NCBI GenBank assembly: GCA_964560135.1 | Contig: CAZLKN010000010.1 | Location: 1 to 64,000, forward strand | Source of the DNA: CAZLKN01 sp964560135 | GTDB lineage: Bacteria > Actinomycetota > JAICYB01 | Direction of reading: 5' to 3' | DNA: 64,000 nucleotides | Part shown: positions 29,550-39,922 of the stretch, piece by piece | Layout of the letters: the number at the start of each line of letters is the position of its first letter | Numbering within the stretch: the first letter of the stretch is position 1 | Notes under the pieces: generated by a model | Told to the model about the DNA's origin: nothing | Database searches by the model: none | Seen by the model: only the letters and a program-made list of their open reading frames with translations | Translations under genes and position numbers: made by a program

Positions 29550-29900
29550 CTACCGGCTCAGCACGATGCAGAACTCGTTCCCCTCGGGATCAGCCATGAC
29601 GACCCAGGCGGCCCCGTGCTCCTCGACGGCACCGAGCCGGCGGGCACCGAGCTTCTCCAGCCGTATCGCCTCGGCCTCCGGGTCGCTCGCGTAGACGTCG
29701 ATGTGCATGCGGTTCTTCGCGTCCTTCGGCTCGGACACGCGCTGGAGGATCAGGTACGGCCGGCGGCCGTCCTGGGGGCCGAGGACCACGTAGGGCTCGT
29801 GCGTCCAGTCGAGCTTGTGCACCTCGAGAACCTCGGCCCAGAATGCGGCCAGGCTGTGAGGATCCGCGCAGTCCAGGACCACGCTGAACTCCGGTCTCAT
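29550..29900 (-). CDS. VOC-fold (glyoxalase-like) protein
   Basis: A 116-residue protein with the beta-alpha-beta-beta-beta repeats of the VOC superfamily (Glyoxalase_6-like): FSVVLDCADPHSLAAFWAEVL, NRMHIDVYASD and the closing WVVMADPEGNEFCIVLSR. The start overlaps the carboxyltransferase stop by four bases (ATGA). In acyl-CoA clusters such proteins can be epimerases or dioxygenase-like, but several metal-ligand positions here are not obvious, so only the fold is assigned. Confidence 0.75.
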   Translation of the reverse strand: MRPEFSVVLDCADPHSLAAFWAEVLEVHKLDWTHEPYVVLGPQDGRRPYLILQRVSEPKDAKNRMHIDVYASDPEAEAIRLEKLGARRLGAVEEHGAAWVVMADPEGNEFCIVLSR

Positions 29901-31519
29901 ACCGGGAGCACCCCATGCTTGCGCCACGGGCGCTCCACGGTCTTCGAGCGCGACAGCGAAAGGCCCCGGTAGATGGCCCTGCGCGTGTCGCGGGGGTCGA
30001 TCACGTCGTCGACTCCGGCCCACCCCGCCGCGATGTAGGGGGAGATGCCCTCCCGGACCAGCTTGACCCGCTCGGAGCGCATCCGGTCGCGGTCCTCCTC
30101 GGGTGCGGCCTCGATCTCCTTGCGGAAGATGATGTTCACGGCCCCCTCGGGGCCCATGACGGAGATCTCGGCCGTCGGCCACGCCACGATGTACTCGGGC
30201 TCGTAGGCGAACCCGTTCATCACGAAGTACCCAGCGCCGTAGCCCTTGCGGGTCACGACGGTGATCTTCGGCACGGTGGCCTCCGAGACGGCGAACAGCA
30301 TCTTGGAGCCGTGACGGATGATCCCCTGCTTCTCGACGTTGGAGCCCACCAGGAACCCGGGAACGTCCATGAGGAAGACCAGCGGGATGTTGAAGGCGTC
30401 GCAGAGCCAGACGAAGCGGGCGACCTTGTCCGCCGAGTTCACATCCAGTGCGCCGCCGAGCATCATCGGCTGGTTGGCGATGATCCCGGCCGGACGGCCC
30501 CCGAACCGGGCGAGTGCGGTCACCACGTTGCGGGCCCACTGCGGCTTCATCTCCAGCGCCCGGCCGTCGTCCACGATCTCCTCGATCACCTTGCGGACGT
30601 CGTAGGCGCGGCGCTGGTTCACCGGGACGAGCTCCAGCACCTTGTCGCACCGCCGGTCCACCGGGTCGTCGGTGGGGCGGATCGGCGGATCCTCGCGGTT
30701 GTGGCCCGGGAAGTAGGACAGGTAGTCCCGGACCATCTCCAGACACGCCCGGTCGTCGGCGACCTCCTGGTCGGCGACGCCCGAGTAGCGGTTGTGGACC
30801 TCCGATCCGCCGATCTCCTCGTCGGTCTTGTCCTCCCCCACCGCCGCCTTCACCAGGTGCGAGCCCGCCAGCGCCATCGACGAGGTGCCTTTGACCATCG
30901 GCACGAAGTCCGACAGGCCCGGCACGTACGCGGTCCCCGCCGCGCAGGGACCGAGCATCGCGGCCACCAGCGGGACGACGCCCGACATCACCACCTCTTC
31001 GCGGAACAAGGCCCCGGAGCGCGCGAACTGGGAGCCCGCCGCCTCCTGGATCCGGGCCCCCGCCGAGTCGAGCAGCCAGATCATGGGGATCCGCAGGCGC
31101 AACGACAACTCGCGCATCCGGGCCACCTTCATCTCGCCGATGGCACCCATCGATCCCGCCATCACCGTGAAGTCGTAGGCGGCGACGGCGGCGCGACGCC
31201 CGTCGATCTCGCCGATCCCGGTGACCACGCCGTCGGCGGGGGTCCACTTGCCCTCCATGCCCGCCACCAGCGGATTGTGGTCGGCCAGCAGGCCGTACTC
31301 CACGAAGGTGCCCTCGTCGAAGAGCAGATCGAGGCGCTCCCGGACGAACAGCTTGTTTCTGGCGTGCTGGCCTTCGATCCTCTCCGGCCCACCGCCGCCG
31401 AGGAAGGACGTCTTCTTCTCCTCGAGCTCGGACAGCAACTCCTCCCAGGTGCCCCGTTGGGCCGAGGAGGGATCGAGCTCCGGAAGCGCCTTCTTGTCGG
31501 TGTCGGACTCCTGCGCCAT
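29897..31519 (-). CDS. acyl-CoA carboxylase carboxyltransferase (beta) subunit
   Basis: A 540-residue crotonase-fold carboxyltransferase that moves the carboxyl group from biotin to an acyl-CoA. Two tandem domains are present, with SAGARIQEA as N-domain oxyanion region and MLGGALDVNSADKVARFV, DVPGFLVG and RKGYGAGYFVM in the C domain. Acetyl-, propionyl- or methylcrotonyl-CoA specificity cannot be decided by eye. The start is ATG 31519; an upstream ATG overlaps the enoyl-CoA hydratase gene. It is the second gene of the hydratase-carboxylase-VOC unit. Confidence 0.9.
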   Translation of the reverse strand: MAQESDTDKKALPELDPSSAQRGTWEELLSELEEKKTSFLGGGGPERIEGQHARNKLFVRERLDLLFDEGTFVEYGLLADHNPLVAGMEGKWTPADGVVTGIGEIDGRRAAVAAYDFTVMAGSMGAIGEMKVARMRELSLRLRIPMIWLLDSAGARIQEAAGSQFARSGALFREEVVMSGVVPLVAAMLGPCAAGTAYVPGLSDFVPMVKGTSSMALAGSHLVKAAVGEDKTDEEIGGSEVHNRYSGVADQEVADDRACLEMVRDYLSYFPGHNREDPPIRPTDDPVDRRCDKVLELVPVNQRRAYDVRKVIEEIVDDGRALEMKPQWARNVVTALARFGGRPAGIIANQPMMLGGALDVNSADKVARFVWLCDAFNIPLVFLMDVPGFLVGSNVEKQGIIRHGSKMLFAVSEATVPKITVVTRKGYGAGYFVMNGFAYEPEYIVAWPTAEISVMGPEGAVNIIFRKEIEAAPEEDRDRMRSERVKLVREGISPYIAAGWAGVDDVIDPRDTRRAIYRGLSLSRSKTVERPWRKHGVLPV

Positions 31520-31521
31520 GG

Positions 31522-32304
31522 CTATCTGCCTTTCCATTCCGGGTCGCGCTTCTCGAGGAACGCGGAAACGCCTTCGACCACATCCTCGCACTGCAGCAGC
31601 ACCGAGAACTGGGCCTGGAGGAAGTGCAGCGCCTCGTCGAAGGCCATGTCCTGCGAGGCGTAGAACGCATCCCGGCCGAGCCGGAGGATCGCCGGCGACT
31701 TGGAGGCCAGCTTGCCGGCGAGCTCGTCGACGGCCGCCTCCAGCTCGTCGGGGGCCACCACCCGGTTCACGGCTCCGATCCTCTCCGCCTCAGCGGCATC
31801 GATCCGGTCGCCGGTCAGCATCAGCTCCAGGGCCTTGCGGGGGCCCACGGCCCCGACGATCGCCGGTGTGATCATCATCGGCCACAGTCCGATGTTCACC
31901 TCCGGGAGGCCGAAGGCGGCGTCGGAGGACGCCACGACGACGTCACAGGCCATCGCCACCCCCATGCCGCCGGCCAGGGCGTGACCGTTCACCGCCGCCA
32001 CGACCGGCTTGCCGAGCCGGCGCATCGCGCGGAAGAGGTCCGTGAAGGTGCCGCGCTCGTAGTGGAGCTGTACGGCGCTCGCGCCCTCGGAGAACCCGCC
32101 GAGGTCCCCGCCGGCGCAGAAGGCCTTCCCGGCCCCCGTGAGCACGACGACCCGCACGGCCGGGTCGGACTTGGCCCGCTCGAAGGCGTCGATCAGGTCG
32201 AGCTGCACCTGCCGGTTGATCGCGTTGCGGCGCTCGGGCCGGTTGATCGTCACGCGCGCCTGGGCGTCGCGCACCTCGTACAGCACCGTCTCGTAGCCGG
32301 CCAC
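31522..32304 (-). CDS. enoyl-CoA hydratase/isomerase family protein
   Basis: A 260-residue crotonase. The oxyanion-hole segments are AFCAGGDLGGF and NGHALAGGMG, and the second catalytic acid region is GLPEVNIGLWP. It probably hydrates a trans-2-enoyl-CoA (methylglutaconyl-CoA type hydratases also have this form, which would suit a leucine-degradation context with the carboxylase and BKACE). Start GTG 32304 follows GGAGGGTGA. It heads the leftward cluster down to 26752. Confidence 0.88.
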   Translation of the reverse strand: MAGYETVLYEVRDAQARVTINRPERRNAINRQVQLDLIDAFERAKSDPAVRVVVLTGAGKAFCAGGDLGGFSEGASAVQLHYERGTFTDLFRAMRRLGKPVVAAVNGHALAGGMGVAMACDVVVASSDAAFGLPEVNIGLWPMMITPAIVGAVGPRKALELMLTGDRIDAAEAERIGAVNRVVAPDELEAAVDELAGKLASKSPAILRLGRDAFYASQDMAFDEALHFLQAQFSVLLQCEDVVEGVSAFLEKRDPEWKGR

Positions 32305-32403
32305 GCGTCACCCTCCCGGTAGGCGTCCGGACCTCGCCGCCCGCGACATCTCGACAGTGTAGGTGTCACGAACGCAGGAACGCATGTCCGGCCAGCGGGG
32401 CGA

Positions 32404-33261
32404 TCACGACATGGTCAACTCGACCATCGCCCCCTCCCATGTGCCGTCGCGAGCGGAGTGCTCACCGACGTGCAGCTCGATCGCTCCGGACGGGCCTTCC
32501 GGGACGGTGAGCGAGTAGCGGCCCCAGGCGTCCGCCCAGGCGGTCGCCGTGGTGAACGTCTCCTCGACGGTCTCGCCGTCCTGCTCGATGCGAACCACCA
32601 CGTTGGCCTCGAATGTGCGGGCGTAGCCGCTCACCGTCAGCGGATAGGCTGCATCTCCCCCGCGCGGTTCGAGCACGACCACCCGGTCGTCGGTCGTGGC
32701 CGCATCGGGGACCCGACCGCCGCCGGGACGCAGGTCGACGACCACCCGCGCCGGGTCCTCGAGCACCCGGACGAACATCTCGGCCTCCCCGGCGAGGTGG
32801 AGGTCCACGTAGATCCACCGCCCCTCCTCGGATCGGACGGAGTACGCTGCGCCGGCCAGGGGGGTGTCGAAGGTCGCGTCCGTGGCGTCCTCGTCGGCGA
32901 GCTCCACACCCCGCATCGTGATGCGCACCACCCCCAGGTCACGCAGGACCTCGGCGTCGGTCTCACCCACCGCGGTCGCCGCGGTGCCGTCCTCGGCCGC
33001 GAGGTCGATCACGAACCGCTCGCAGCCCTCGTGTTCCTCCAGGCGCAGACCGTCGACCCGGTGCGCATCACCGCGCTCCCCGGCATCGAGCGGGATCGTG
33101 CCGTCGTCGACGAACGCCTCGCCTTCCAGGCAGACGGCGACGTCATCGTCGGGGGTCGGCGTCGGTGTCGCCGTCGCATCCGGCGTATCGACGTCGTTGG
33201 GGCACGCCGCGAACGTCATCGCCACGGCGGTCATCAGGGACACTCTCAGCAAGCGGTTCAC
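32404..33261 (-). CDS. lipoprotein with AMIN-like and Gmad2 domains
   Basis: A 285-residue predicted lipoprotein: signal peptide with lipobox FAAC (Cys20), a Thr/Pro/Asp linker (about 25-42), an AMIN-like beta domain in the middle (IYVDLHLAG..RVVVDLRPGG) and a C-terminal Gmad2 immunoglobulin-like domain (LTVSGYARTFEANVVVRIEQ..). The start is put at GTG 33261, which has AGGAGGAG upstream; GTG 33276 is an alternative inside that site. Such proteins sit on the outer face of the membrane, possibly bound to the wall; function unknown. Confidence 0.75.
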   Translation of the reverse strand: MNRLLRVSLMTAVAMTFAACPNDVDTPDATATPTPTPDDDVAVCLEGEAFVDDGTIPLDAGERGDAHRVDGLRLEEHEGCERFVIDLAAEDGTAATAVGETDAEVLRDLGVVRITMRGVELADEDATDATFDTPLAGAAYSVRSEEGRWIYVDLHLAGEAEMFVRVLEDPARVVVDLRPGGGRVPDAATTDDRVVVLEPRGGDAAYPLTVSGYARTFEANVVVRIEQDGETVEETFTTATAWADAWGRYSLTVPEGPSGAIELHVGEHSARDGTWEGAMVELTMS

Positions 33262-33301
33262 GGCGCTCCTCCTCACGTTCGGCGGTCAGATCGAACCGGG
33301 C

Positions 33302-34243
33302 TTACCCATCCAGGGGGGAGGACTCCAACGCGGAACGGAAACGACCCAGGATCTCGCCGGCGGCCCCCTCCCACCCGAGGACCGAGACGTCCACCCACAC
33401 CACCCGGGGGTCGCCGCGGAACCACGAGAGCTGTCGCCGCACGAAGTTCTTCGTATTGCGCTCGAGCCGCTCCCTGGCGTCCTCCAGGCTCATCCGGCCC
33501 TCGACGTGCTCCACGATCTCCTTGACCCCCAGGGCCTGCGCGGCGGTCCGGGAGATCCCGCCGGCGAGAGCGTGCCGGACCTCCTCCGCCAGCCCCGCTT
33601 CCAGTTCGGCATGGACGCGTTCGGCCGCCCGCCGGTACAGCGTCGGGCGATCCCAGGTGAGACCCGCGACCGTCAGATCGTAGGGGCCCTCGAAGCGCTC
33701 CCAGCTCTCCCGCAGCTCGCTCGGCGGGCGTCCGCTGAGCTCCAGGATCTCGGCCGACCGGACGATGCGCCGCGGATTGCGGAGATCCAGGCGTTCGGCG
33801 GTGGCCGGGTCGGCCTCCCGCAGGCGCTCGAGGAGCTGACCGGGGTCCGAGGCCTCCAACCGGGCCCGGACCTCGGGATCGGTGGGAGCGAACTCGAGTT
33901 CGTCCACCACGGCGCGGAAATACAGACCCGAGCCGCCGACGAGCATGGGAACCCCGCCGCGGGCGTGGATCTCGTCGATCGCCTCACGCGCGAGCTCCCG
34001 GTAGCGGACGGCGGTGAAGGTTTCGTGGGCTTCGACGACGTCGAACAGGTGATGCGGCACGGCAGCGCGTTCGGAAGCCGTGGGCTTGTCGGCGGCGATG
34101 TCCAGGCGGCGGTACACGCCCATGGAGTCGCAGGAGACGATCTCGACCCTGTGGCCGTGGGAGCGGAGCCCCTGCGCGACCTCGATCCCCATTCGGGTCT
34201 TCCCCGAAGCCGTGGGGCCGACGAGGGCGAGAAGAGCGGTCAC
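33302..34243 (-). CDS. miaA: tRNA dimethylallyltransferase
   Basis: A 313-residue enzyme that attaches a dimethylallyl group to A37 of tRNAs reading U-initial codons; MiaB then methylthiolates the same base. The P-loop GPTASGKT is at the N-terminus, followed by the conserved SCDSMGVYRRLDIAADKP and PHHLFDV segments and the tRNA-binding ALGVKEIVEH and KNFVRRQLSWFR regions. The start GTG overlaps the stop of the LigB-like gene by four bases (GTGA). Confidence 0.93.
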   Translation of the reverse strand: MTALLALVGPTASGKTRMGIEVAQGLRSHGHRVEIVSCDSMGVYRRLDIAADKPTASERAAVPHHLFDVVEAHETFTAVRYRELAREAIDEIHARGGVPMLVGGSGLYFRAVVDELEFAPTDPEVRARLEASDPGQLLERLREADPATAERLDLRNPRRIVRSAEILELSGRPPSELRESWERFEGPYDLTVAGLTWDRPTLYRRAAERVHAELEAGLAEEVRHALAGGISRTAAQALGVKEIVEHVEGRMSLEDARERLERNTKNFVRRQLSWFRGDPRVVWVDVSVLGWEGAAGEILGRFRSALESSPLDG

Positions 34244-35130
34244 CAGGGGTCGGGATCGCCGGAGGGGGACCGCGCCTCGCGCAGACCCAGACCGGTGACC
34301 GCCCGCGCCCCGACCCGGCGGGGTTCACGGTCGCCTTCGGTGGGCGTCACCTCCGCCACGAGGTACCCGATCCCGAACGGGTGCTCGTAGGACAGGATCC
34401 GTCCCTCCACCGAACGGCCGTCGAAGGCTCCGGCCAGCACGAGCAGCGGCGAGAAGCCGCACTCGGAGGCCTCGCGCACCAGACCCGGGTCAATGTCCAG
34501 AAGGTCGCGGAGGCGACCGGCCGAGATCGCGTTTCGCACCATGCCGTCGAACTCGACGCCCGCACCGGAGTACCCATGGGGCGCATCGGGCGTGACCCGG
34601 TGGGAAAAGTTCGAGGACGCGATGATCACCGTGTCCCCGACGAGCTGCTCACAGGCCTTCCCGATCGCCGTCCCGAACAGCCAGTGCTCGTCCCACCCGA
34701 GCATCGAGATCGCCACCGGCACGACGCGGATCTCGTCGGTCTTCAGCAGGTACAGCGACGGCACGGTGATCCCCCGATCCAGCCGCCAGTCCCGCTCCAG
34801 CCGTCCGACGGGCAGCTCCATCCGGTTCGCCACATCCACGATGGCCTCCGCCAGCTCGTGGCTCGGCTCGAGGGTGATCGTCACGTCGGGGGCCTGGAAG
34901 CGCTCCATCGAGCCGAGCAGACGCTCCCCCTCCCACACGCCGAAGGCCTCGGGCAGGAAGGGGCTGTGAGGTGACACGATCACACAATTGCGGATACGCC
35001 GCCCACCGATGAGCATGCCCAGCTCCTCCATGGCCTCGCGCGTGCGGTCGGCGGCAGCGGAACGTTGCCGCCCGACCTCGGGCACGAGGTTGGGGGAGTG
35101 GGGCACGATACAGCCGTACGACAGCCCCAC
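34240..35130 (-). CDS. LigB-superfamily protein upstream of miaA
   Basis: A 296-residue protein of the class III extradiol dioxygenase LigB superfamily (also related to AmmeMemoRadiSam protein B). Metal-ligand-type histidines are in GCIVPHSPNLVPE and VSPHSPFLPE, with SSNFSHR further on. A member of this family precedes miaA in mycobacteria (Rv2728c) as well, so the link with tRNA modification is conserved, but no dioxygenase activity is established for that group. Start GTG 35130 follows AGGAGGATCC; the frame continues upstream into the intergenic region without support. Confidence 0.78.
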   Translation of the reverse strand: MGLSYGCIVPHSPNLVPEVGRQRSAAADRTREAMEELGMLIGGRRIRNCVIVSPHSPFLPEAFGVWEGERLLGSMERFQAPDVTITLEPSHELAEAIVDVANRMELPVGRLERDWRLDRGITVPSLYLLKTDEIRVVPVAISMLGWDEHWLFGTAIGKACEQLVGDTVIIASSNFSHRVTPDAPHGYSGAGVEFDGMVRNAISAGRLRDLLDIDPGLVREASECGFSPLLVLAGAFDGRSVEGRILSYEHPFGIGYLVAEVTPTEGDREPRRVGARAVTGLGLREARSPSGDPDPW

Positions 35131-35180
35131 GGATCCTCCTGGTAGTAAAGACGTGCGGTCGCCCACGACAAGGATAGGAC

Positions 35181-35717
35181 GTGAACGGCGTAGAACCCAG
35201 CAACCACATCGACGGCGTCGTGATCGCGCGCCTCCAGGTTCACGGCGACGAGCGCGGCCGGTTCCTCGAGACCTACCGTCAAGAATGGCTCCCGGACCGG
35301 CCCCCGATGGTGCAGGGCAACCGCTCCGACTCCCGCCGCGGCGTGCTTCGCGGCCTCCACTACCACCTCCACCAGGCGGACTGGTGGTACGCTCCCGCCG
35401 GGCGGATCTTCGTCGCGATGCACGACCTGCGCCGCTCGTCGCCCACCTTCGGCGTCACCGAGACCCTCGAGATCGGCGAGGGGGCCGAGATCGGTGTGTA
35501 CATCCCGCCGGGGGTGGCCCACGGCTTCCAGGCAATCACCGACGCCACCCTCACCTACCTCGTGGACCGCACCTACGACCCCGCCGACGAGCTCGGCCTG
35601 GCGTGGGACGATCCCGACGCCGCGGTGGGCTGGCCCATCCCGGAGCCGGTCCTGTCGGACCGCGACCGCGCCAACCCCCGCCGGTCGGACATCCCCCCGG
35701 ACGTCCTGCCCGCGTAG
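35181..35717 (+). CDS. rfbC: dTDP-4-dehydrorhamnose 3,5-epimerase family protein
   Basis: A 178-residue cupin-fold sugar epimerase. The RmlC signature LRGLHYHLHQ contains the catalytic histidine, and IPPGVAHGFQAI and the tyrosine in TYLVDRTYDP complete the active site. It acts in nucleotide-sugar synthesis (dTDP-rhamnose or a related sugar). No other rml genes are in the window, so the partner enzymes lie elsewhere or the substrate differs. GTG 35181 is preceded by AAGGATAGGAC. Confidence 0.82.
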   Translation: MNGVEPSNHIDGVVIARLQVHGDERGRFLETYRQEWLPDRPPMVQGNRSDSRRGVLRGLHYHLHQADWWYAPAGRIFVAMHDLRRSSPTFGVTETLEIGEGAEIGVYIPPGVAHGFQAITDATLTYLVDRTYDPADELGLAWDDPDAAVGWPIPEPVLSDRDRANPRRSDIPPDVLPA

Positions 35718-35718
35718 A

Positions 35719-35734
35719 CCGCCCCCGGGGGCGG
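35719..35734. terminator. self-complementary GC element after rfbC
   Basis: CCGCCCCCGGGGGCGG is perfectly self-complementary and begins just after the rfbC stop. It can form a short GC hairpin and may end rfbC transcription; no T-run follows, so it is only a candidate. Confidence 0.4.
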
Positions 35735-35765
35735 GTAAGAGCCGTCCCAGAGAGGAGGGACGCCC

Positions 35766-36071
35766 ATGCGCTGGCACGTGGAGTTGCGTCAGACCGAGAC
35801 ACGACTACGGACCGAGCACGTGGAAACCGCGGATCTCGCACGCGAAACCGCCGCCGAATTCGTCGCCCAGAGCCCGAGGAAGGCCGGCTTGCCCGAGGAG
35901 GCGATCGCCTCGGCCCGGGCCGACATCCTGTCCGAGGACTACGACGGCGTCGAGCCGGGGCTCGAGTGGACCTACGGGCTCGGCAACGGTGAGCTCAAGG
36001 TGGTCGTCGCCGCCCTGCCCGAGGGGGCCGAGGATCAGGACTGCTGGGCCTGCCATGGAGAGGAAGGTTAG
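35766..36071 (+). CDS. unknown 101-residue protein ending in CxxCH
   Basis: No family was recognised. The first 30 residues are charged and helical (RWHVELRQTETRLRTEH), followed by an acidic region and the ending DCWACHGEEG. CWACH fits a c-type haem motif, but there is no signal peptide or membrane segment, so haem attachment in the usual place is unlikely; metal binding is another option. GAGGAGGG precedes ATG 35766. It ends before a strong hairpin shared with the convergent acyl-CoA ligase gene. Confidence 0.6.
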   Translation: MRWHVELRQTETRLRTEHVETADLARETAAEFVAQSPRKAGLPEEAIASARADILSEDYDGVEPGLEWTYGLGNGELKVVVAALPEGAEDQDCWACHGEEG

Positions 36072-36101
36072 ACCGACGACACCGCGGGTATGACCGGTAC
36101 G

Positions 36102-36136
36102 GCGCGGGGGAGGGAGTGAAGTTCCCTCCTCCGCGC
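36102..36136. terminator. bidirectional hairpin between convergent genes
   Basis: A 14-bp stem (36102-36115 with 36123-36136, one G-T pair) encloses a 7-base loop. It lies 30 bases past the stop of the CxxCH gene and 30 bases past the stop of the acyl-CoA ligase gene, as expected for a shared terminator. There is no T-run. Confidence 0.65.
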
Positions 36137-36165
36137 TCCACCAAGGAGCCTCCCCGACGGGTGCC

Positions 36166-37812
<1,647 letters not shown>

Positions 37813-37834
37813 CCGATCCCCTCCCCTTCGACGG

Positions 37835-38026
37835 TCACTCCTCGGTGAGCTTCATCGTGTACACCTCGTCGTCCCCGTCCATCAAGGTGGCCGCCAGCGC
37901 CCCGTCGGCGAGCAGCCGCCGCCATTCGGCCCCCATCCAGTCCTCGGCCTGCTGCTGCGAGGCGAACTCGGGGGACTCCCCCACGCGCTCCCGGGGGCCG
38001 GCCATCAGGATCCAGCGGTGACTCAC
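37835..38026 (-). CDS. small protein translationally coupled to miaB
   Basis: A 63-residue soluble protein read from GTG 38026, which overlaps the miaB stop by four bases (GTGA). It has a conserved-looking pattern: SHRWILMAG at the start, a helical QQAEDWMGAEWRRLLADG middle and EVYTMKLTEE at the end. The size and the short beta-helix-beta layout suggest a small domain of mixed structure. No family was recognised. Coupling implies a fixed ratio with MiaB. Confidence 0.65.
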   Translation of the reverse strand: MSHRWILMAGPRERVGESPEFASQQQAEDWMGAEWRRLLADGALAATLMDGDDEVYTMKLTEE

Positions 38027-39378
38027 GCCGGGACACCGACGAGGTAGTGGCCGTGGGCTTCGGTGACGCGGGCGAGGACGGTATCCCCCGGCCGGTACGC
38101 CCCGGCGGGAATGTGGACGAGCTTGTTGGTGCGGGTACGGCCGGTGGCCCGCTCCGGGTCCTTCTTGGAGCGCGGCTCCTCCATCGTCAGCTCCATCGTG
38201 GCGCCGACGAGCCCCGCGTTGATCTCCGCGGAGATCCGCTCCTGCTGCGCCAGCAGCCGGTCGAAGCGGGCCTGGACGACCTCCTTGGGCACCTGGTCGT
38301 CCATATCCATCGCCGGAGTGCCGGGCCGGGGCGAGAACTGGAACATGTAGGCCGAGTCGTAGCGCACCTCGGCCGCCAGGGCCAGGGTGTCCTCGAAGTG
38401 CTCCTCGGTCTCGCCGGGGAACCCCACGATGATGTCGGTGGTCAGAGCCAGGCCCGGGATCAGCTCGCGGGCCATGGCGACCTTCTCGAGGTAGGTGCGG
38501 CGGCTGTAGGCCCGCTTCATCCGCCGCAGGACGGCGTCCGAGCCCGACTGCACGGGGAAGTGGAGATGCTCGCACACCGCCTCGCAGTCGGCCATGGCGC
38601 GGGCGCTGTCCTGCTTGAAGTCCTTGGGATGCGGCGAGGTGTAGCGGATCCGCCGGATCCCGGGAACGTCGTTGACGGCGTAGAGGAGCTCCGAGAAGAT
38701 CGGGCGCCCGGTGAGGTCGCGGCCGTAGGAGTTCACGTTCTGTCCCAGCAGCGACACCTCGGTGACGCCCTGGTCCACCAGCGTCCGCACCTCACCGAGG
38801 ATCTCCCCCAGGGGCCGGGAGACCTCGCGACCCCGCACCGCCGGAACGATACAGAAGGCGCAGGCGTTGTTGCACCCGTACTGGATCGCCACCCAGGCGT
38901 GGAACGAGGAGTCCCGCCGGGCCGGGAGGGCCGAGGGGTGGACCTCGAAGGCCTCGGCGAACTCCACGATCGGCACCCCGGCCCCCTCCACAGCGTGGAG
39001 CAGTCGCGGGAGCGCGTCGATGTTCCGCGTGCCGAAGACGACGTCGACCCACGGGGCCCGCTCGACGATGCCCCCGCGGTCCTTCTCGGCCTGACAGCCC
39101 CCCACGGCGATCTGCAGCCCCGTGCGCTGTTTGATCGGCTTGAGGCGCCCCAGGTTGCCGTAGAGCTTGTTGTCGGCGTTCTCGCGGATGGCGCAGGTGT
39201 TCAGGATCGCCACATCGGCCTGCTCGGGGTCGCCCACCCGGCGGTAGCCGGCGACCTCCATCAGACCGGCCATGCGCTCGGAGTCGTGCTCGTTCATCTG
39301 GCAGCCGAAGGTCTGCAGGAAGTAGGAGCGCCCGCGGTCGGGCGCAGGCTGGCGGCGGCGCACCTGGAGCGCCTCCAT
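38023..39378 (-). CDS. miaB: tRNA-2-methylthio-N6-dimethylallyladenosine synthase
   Basis: A 451-residue radical-SAM methylthiotransferase. The N-terminal domain binds the auxiliary [4Fe-4S] cluster through Cys in TFGCQMNEHDSE, LNTCAIREN and GGCQAEKD; the radical-SAM cluster motif is YGCNNACAFCIVP; a TRAM domain closes the protein (about 385-451). It methylthiolates i6A37 made by MiaA, encoded four genes away. Its ATG overlaps the stop of the EVE gene (TGATG). Confidence 0.94.
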   Translation of the reverse strand: MEALQVRRRQPAPDRGRSYFLQTFGCQMNEHDSERMAGLMEVAGYRRVGDPEQADVAILNTCAIRENADNKLYGNLGRLKPIKQRTGLQIAVGGCQAEKDRGGIVERAPWVDVVFGTRNIDALPRLLHAVEGAGVPIVEFAEAFEVHPSALPARRDSSFHAWVAIQYGCNNACAFCIVPAVRGREVSRPLGEILGEVRTLVDQGVTEVSLLGQNVNSYGRDLTGRPIFSELLYAVNDVPGIRRIRYTSPHPKDFKQDSARAMADCEAVCEHLHFPVQSGSDAVLRRMKRAYSRRTYLEKVAMARELIPGLALTTDIIVGFPGETEEHFEDTLALAAEVRYDSAYMFQFSPRPGTPAMDMDDQVPKEVVQARFDRLLAQQERISAEINAGLVGATMELTMEEPRSKKDPERATGRTRTNKLVHIPAGAYRPGDTVLARVTEAHGHYLVGVPA

Positions 39379-39848
39379 CACGCCTTCTCCCGTTCGGCCA
39401 GATCGCACACGACCTCCCACTGCTTCTCCGTCACCGGCTGGACGGACAGCCGGGAGCGGTTCACCAGCACCATGTCCTCCAGCCCGGGGGTCTGCTTGAT
39501 CTCCTGGAGTGTCACGATCCGCGGGAAGCGGCGCACGAAACCGACGTCCGGCATGTACCAGGTCGGCTTGTCGGGCGTGGACCTGGGGTCGTGGTAGGGG
39601 CTGTCGGGATCGAAGGCCGTGTCGTCGGGATAGGCCTCGCGCACCACCTCGCAGATCCCCGCCACCCCGGTTGGGCTGGCATTGGAGTGGTAGAAGAAAG
39701 CGAGATCCCCGACCCGCATCGCACGCAGGTTGTTGCGGGCCTGGTAGTTGCGGACGCCGTCCCAGGACGCCACGCCTTCGCGCTCGAGGTCGTCCATCGA
39801 GTAGCCCTCGGGTTCGCTCTTCAGCAGCCAGTACGCCATGCCAGCCAT
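39378..39848 (-). CDS. EVE-domain protein
   Basis: A 156-residue EVE (PUA-like) protein. Landmarks are YWLLKSEPEGYSMDDL, WDGVRNYQARNNLRAM and GDLAFFYHSN, with a long C-terminal conserved stretch. EVE domains are known or suspected to recognise modified bases in DNA or RNA; next to miaB, recognition of a modified nucleotide is an attractive but unproven idea. Two start codons (ATG 39848 and 39839) are possible, neither with a strong ribosome-binding site. Confidence 0.85.
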   Translation of the reverse strand: MAGMAYWLLKSEPEGYSMDDLEREGVASWDGVRNYQARNNLRAMRVGDLAFFYHSNASPTGVAGICEVVREAYPDDTAFDPDSPYHDPRSTPDKPTWYMPDVGFVRRFPRIVTLQEIKQTPGLEDMVLVNRSRLSVQPVTEKQWEVVCDLAEREKA

Positions 39849-39874
39849 GGTACCGGGGCGACTCCCCCGGACGT

Positions 39875-39906
39875 GAACGACGCCCCTCGGGGAAGGGGCG
39901 TCGTTC
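39875..39906 (-). terminator. strong hairpin after the 47-codon small gene
   Basis: A perfect 12-bp stem GAACGACGCCCC/GGGGCGTCGTTC (39875-39886 with 39895-39906) has an 8-base loop. It lies 17 bases past the stop codon of the small gene at 39923 and before the EVE start. It is well placed to end the small transcript or to act as a leader element in front of the EVE gene. Confidence 0.7.
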
Positions 39907-39922
39907 GGTGCTGGGGTTGAGG

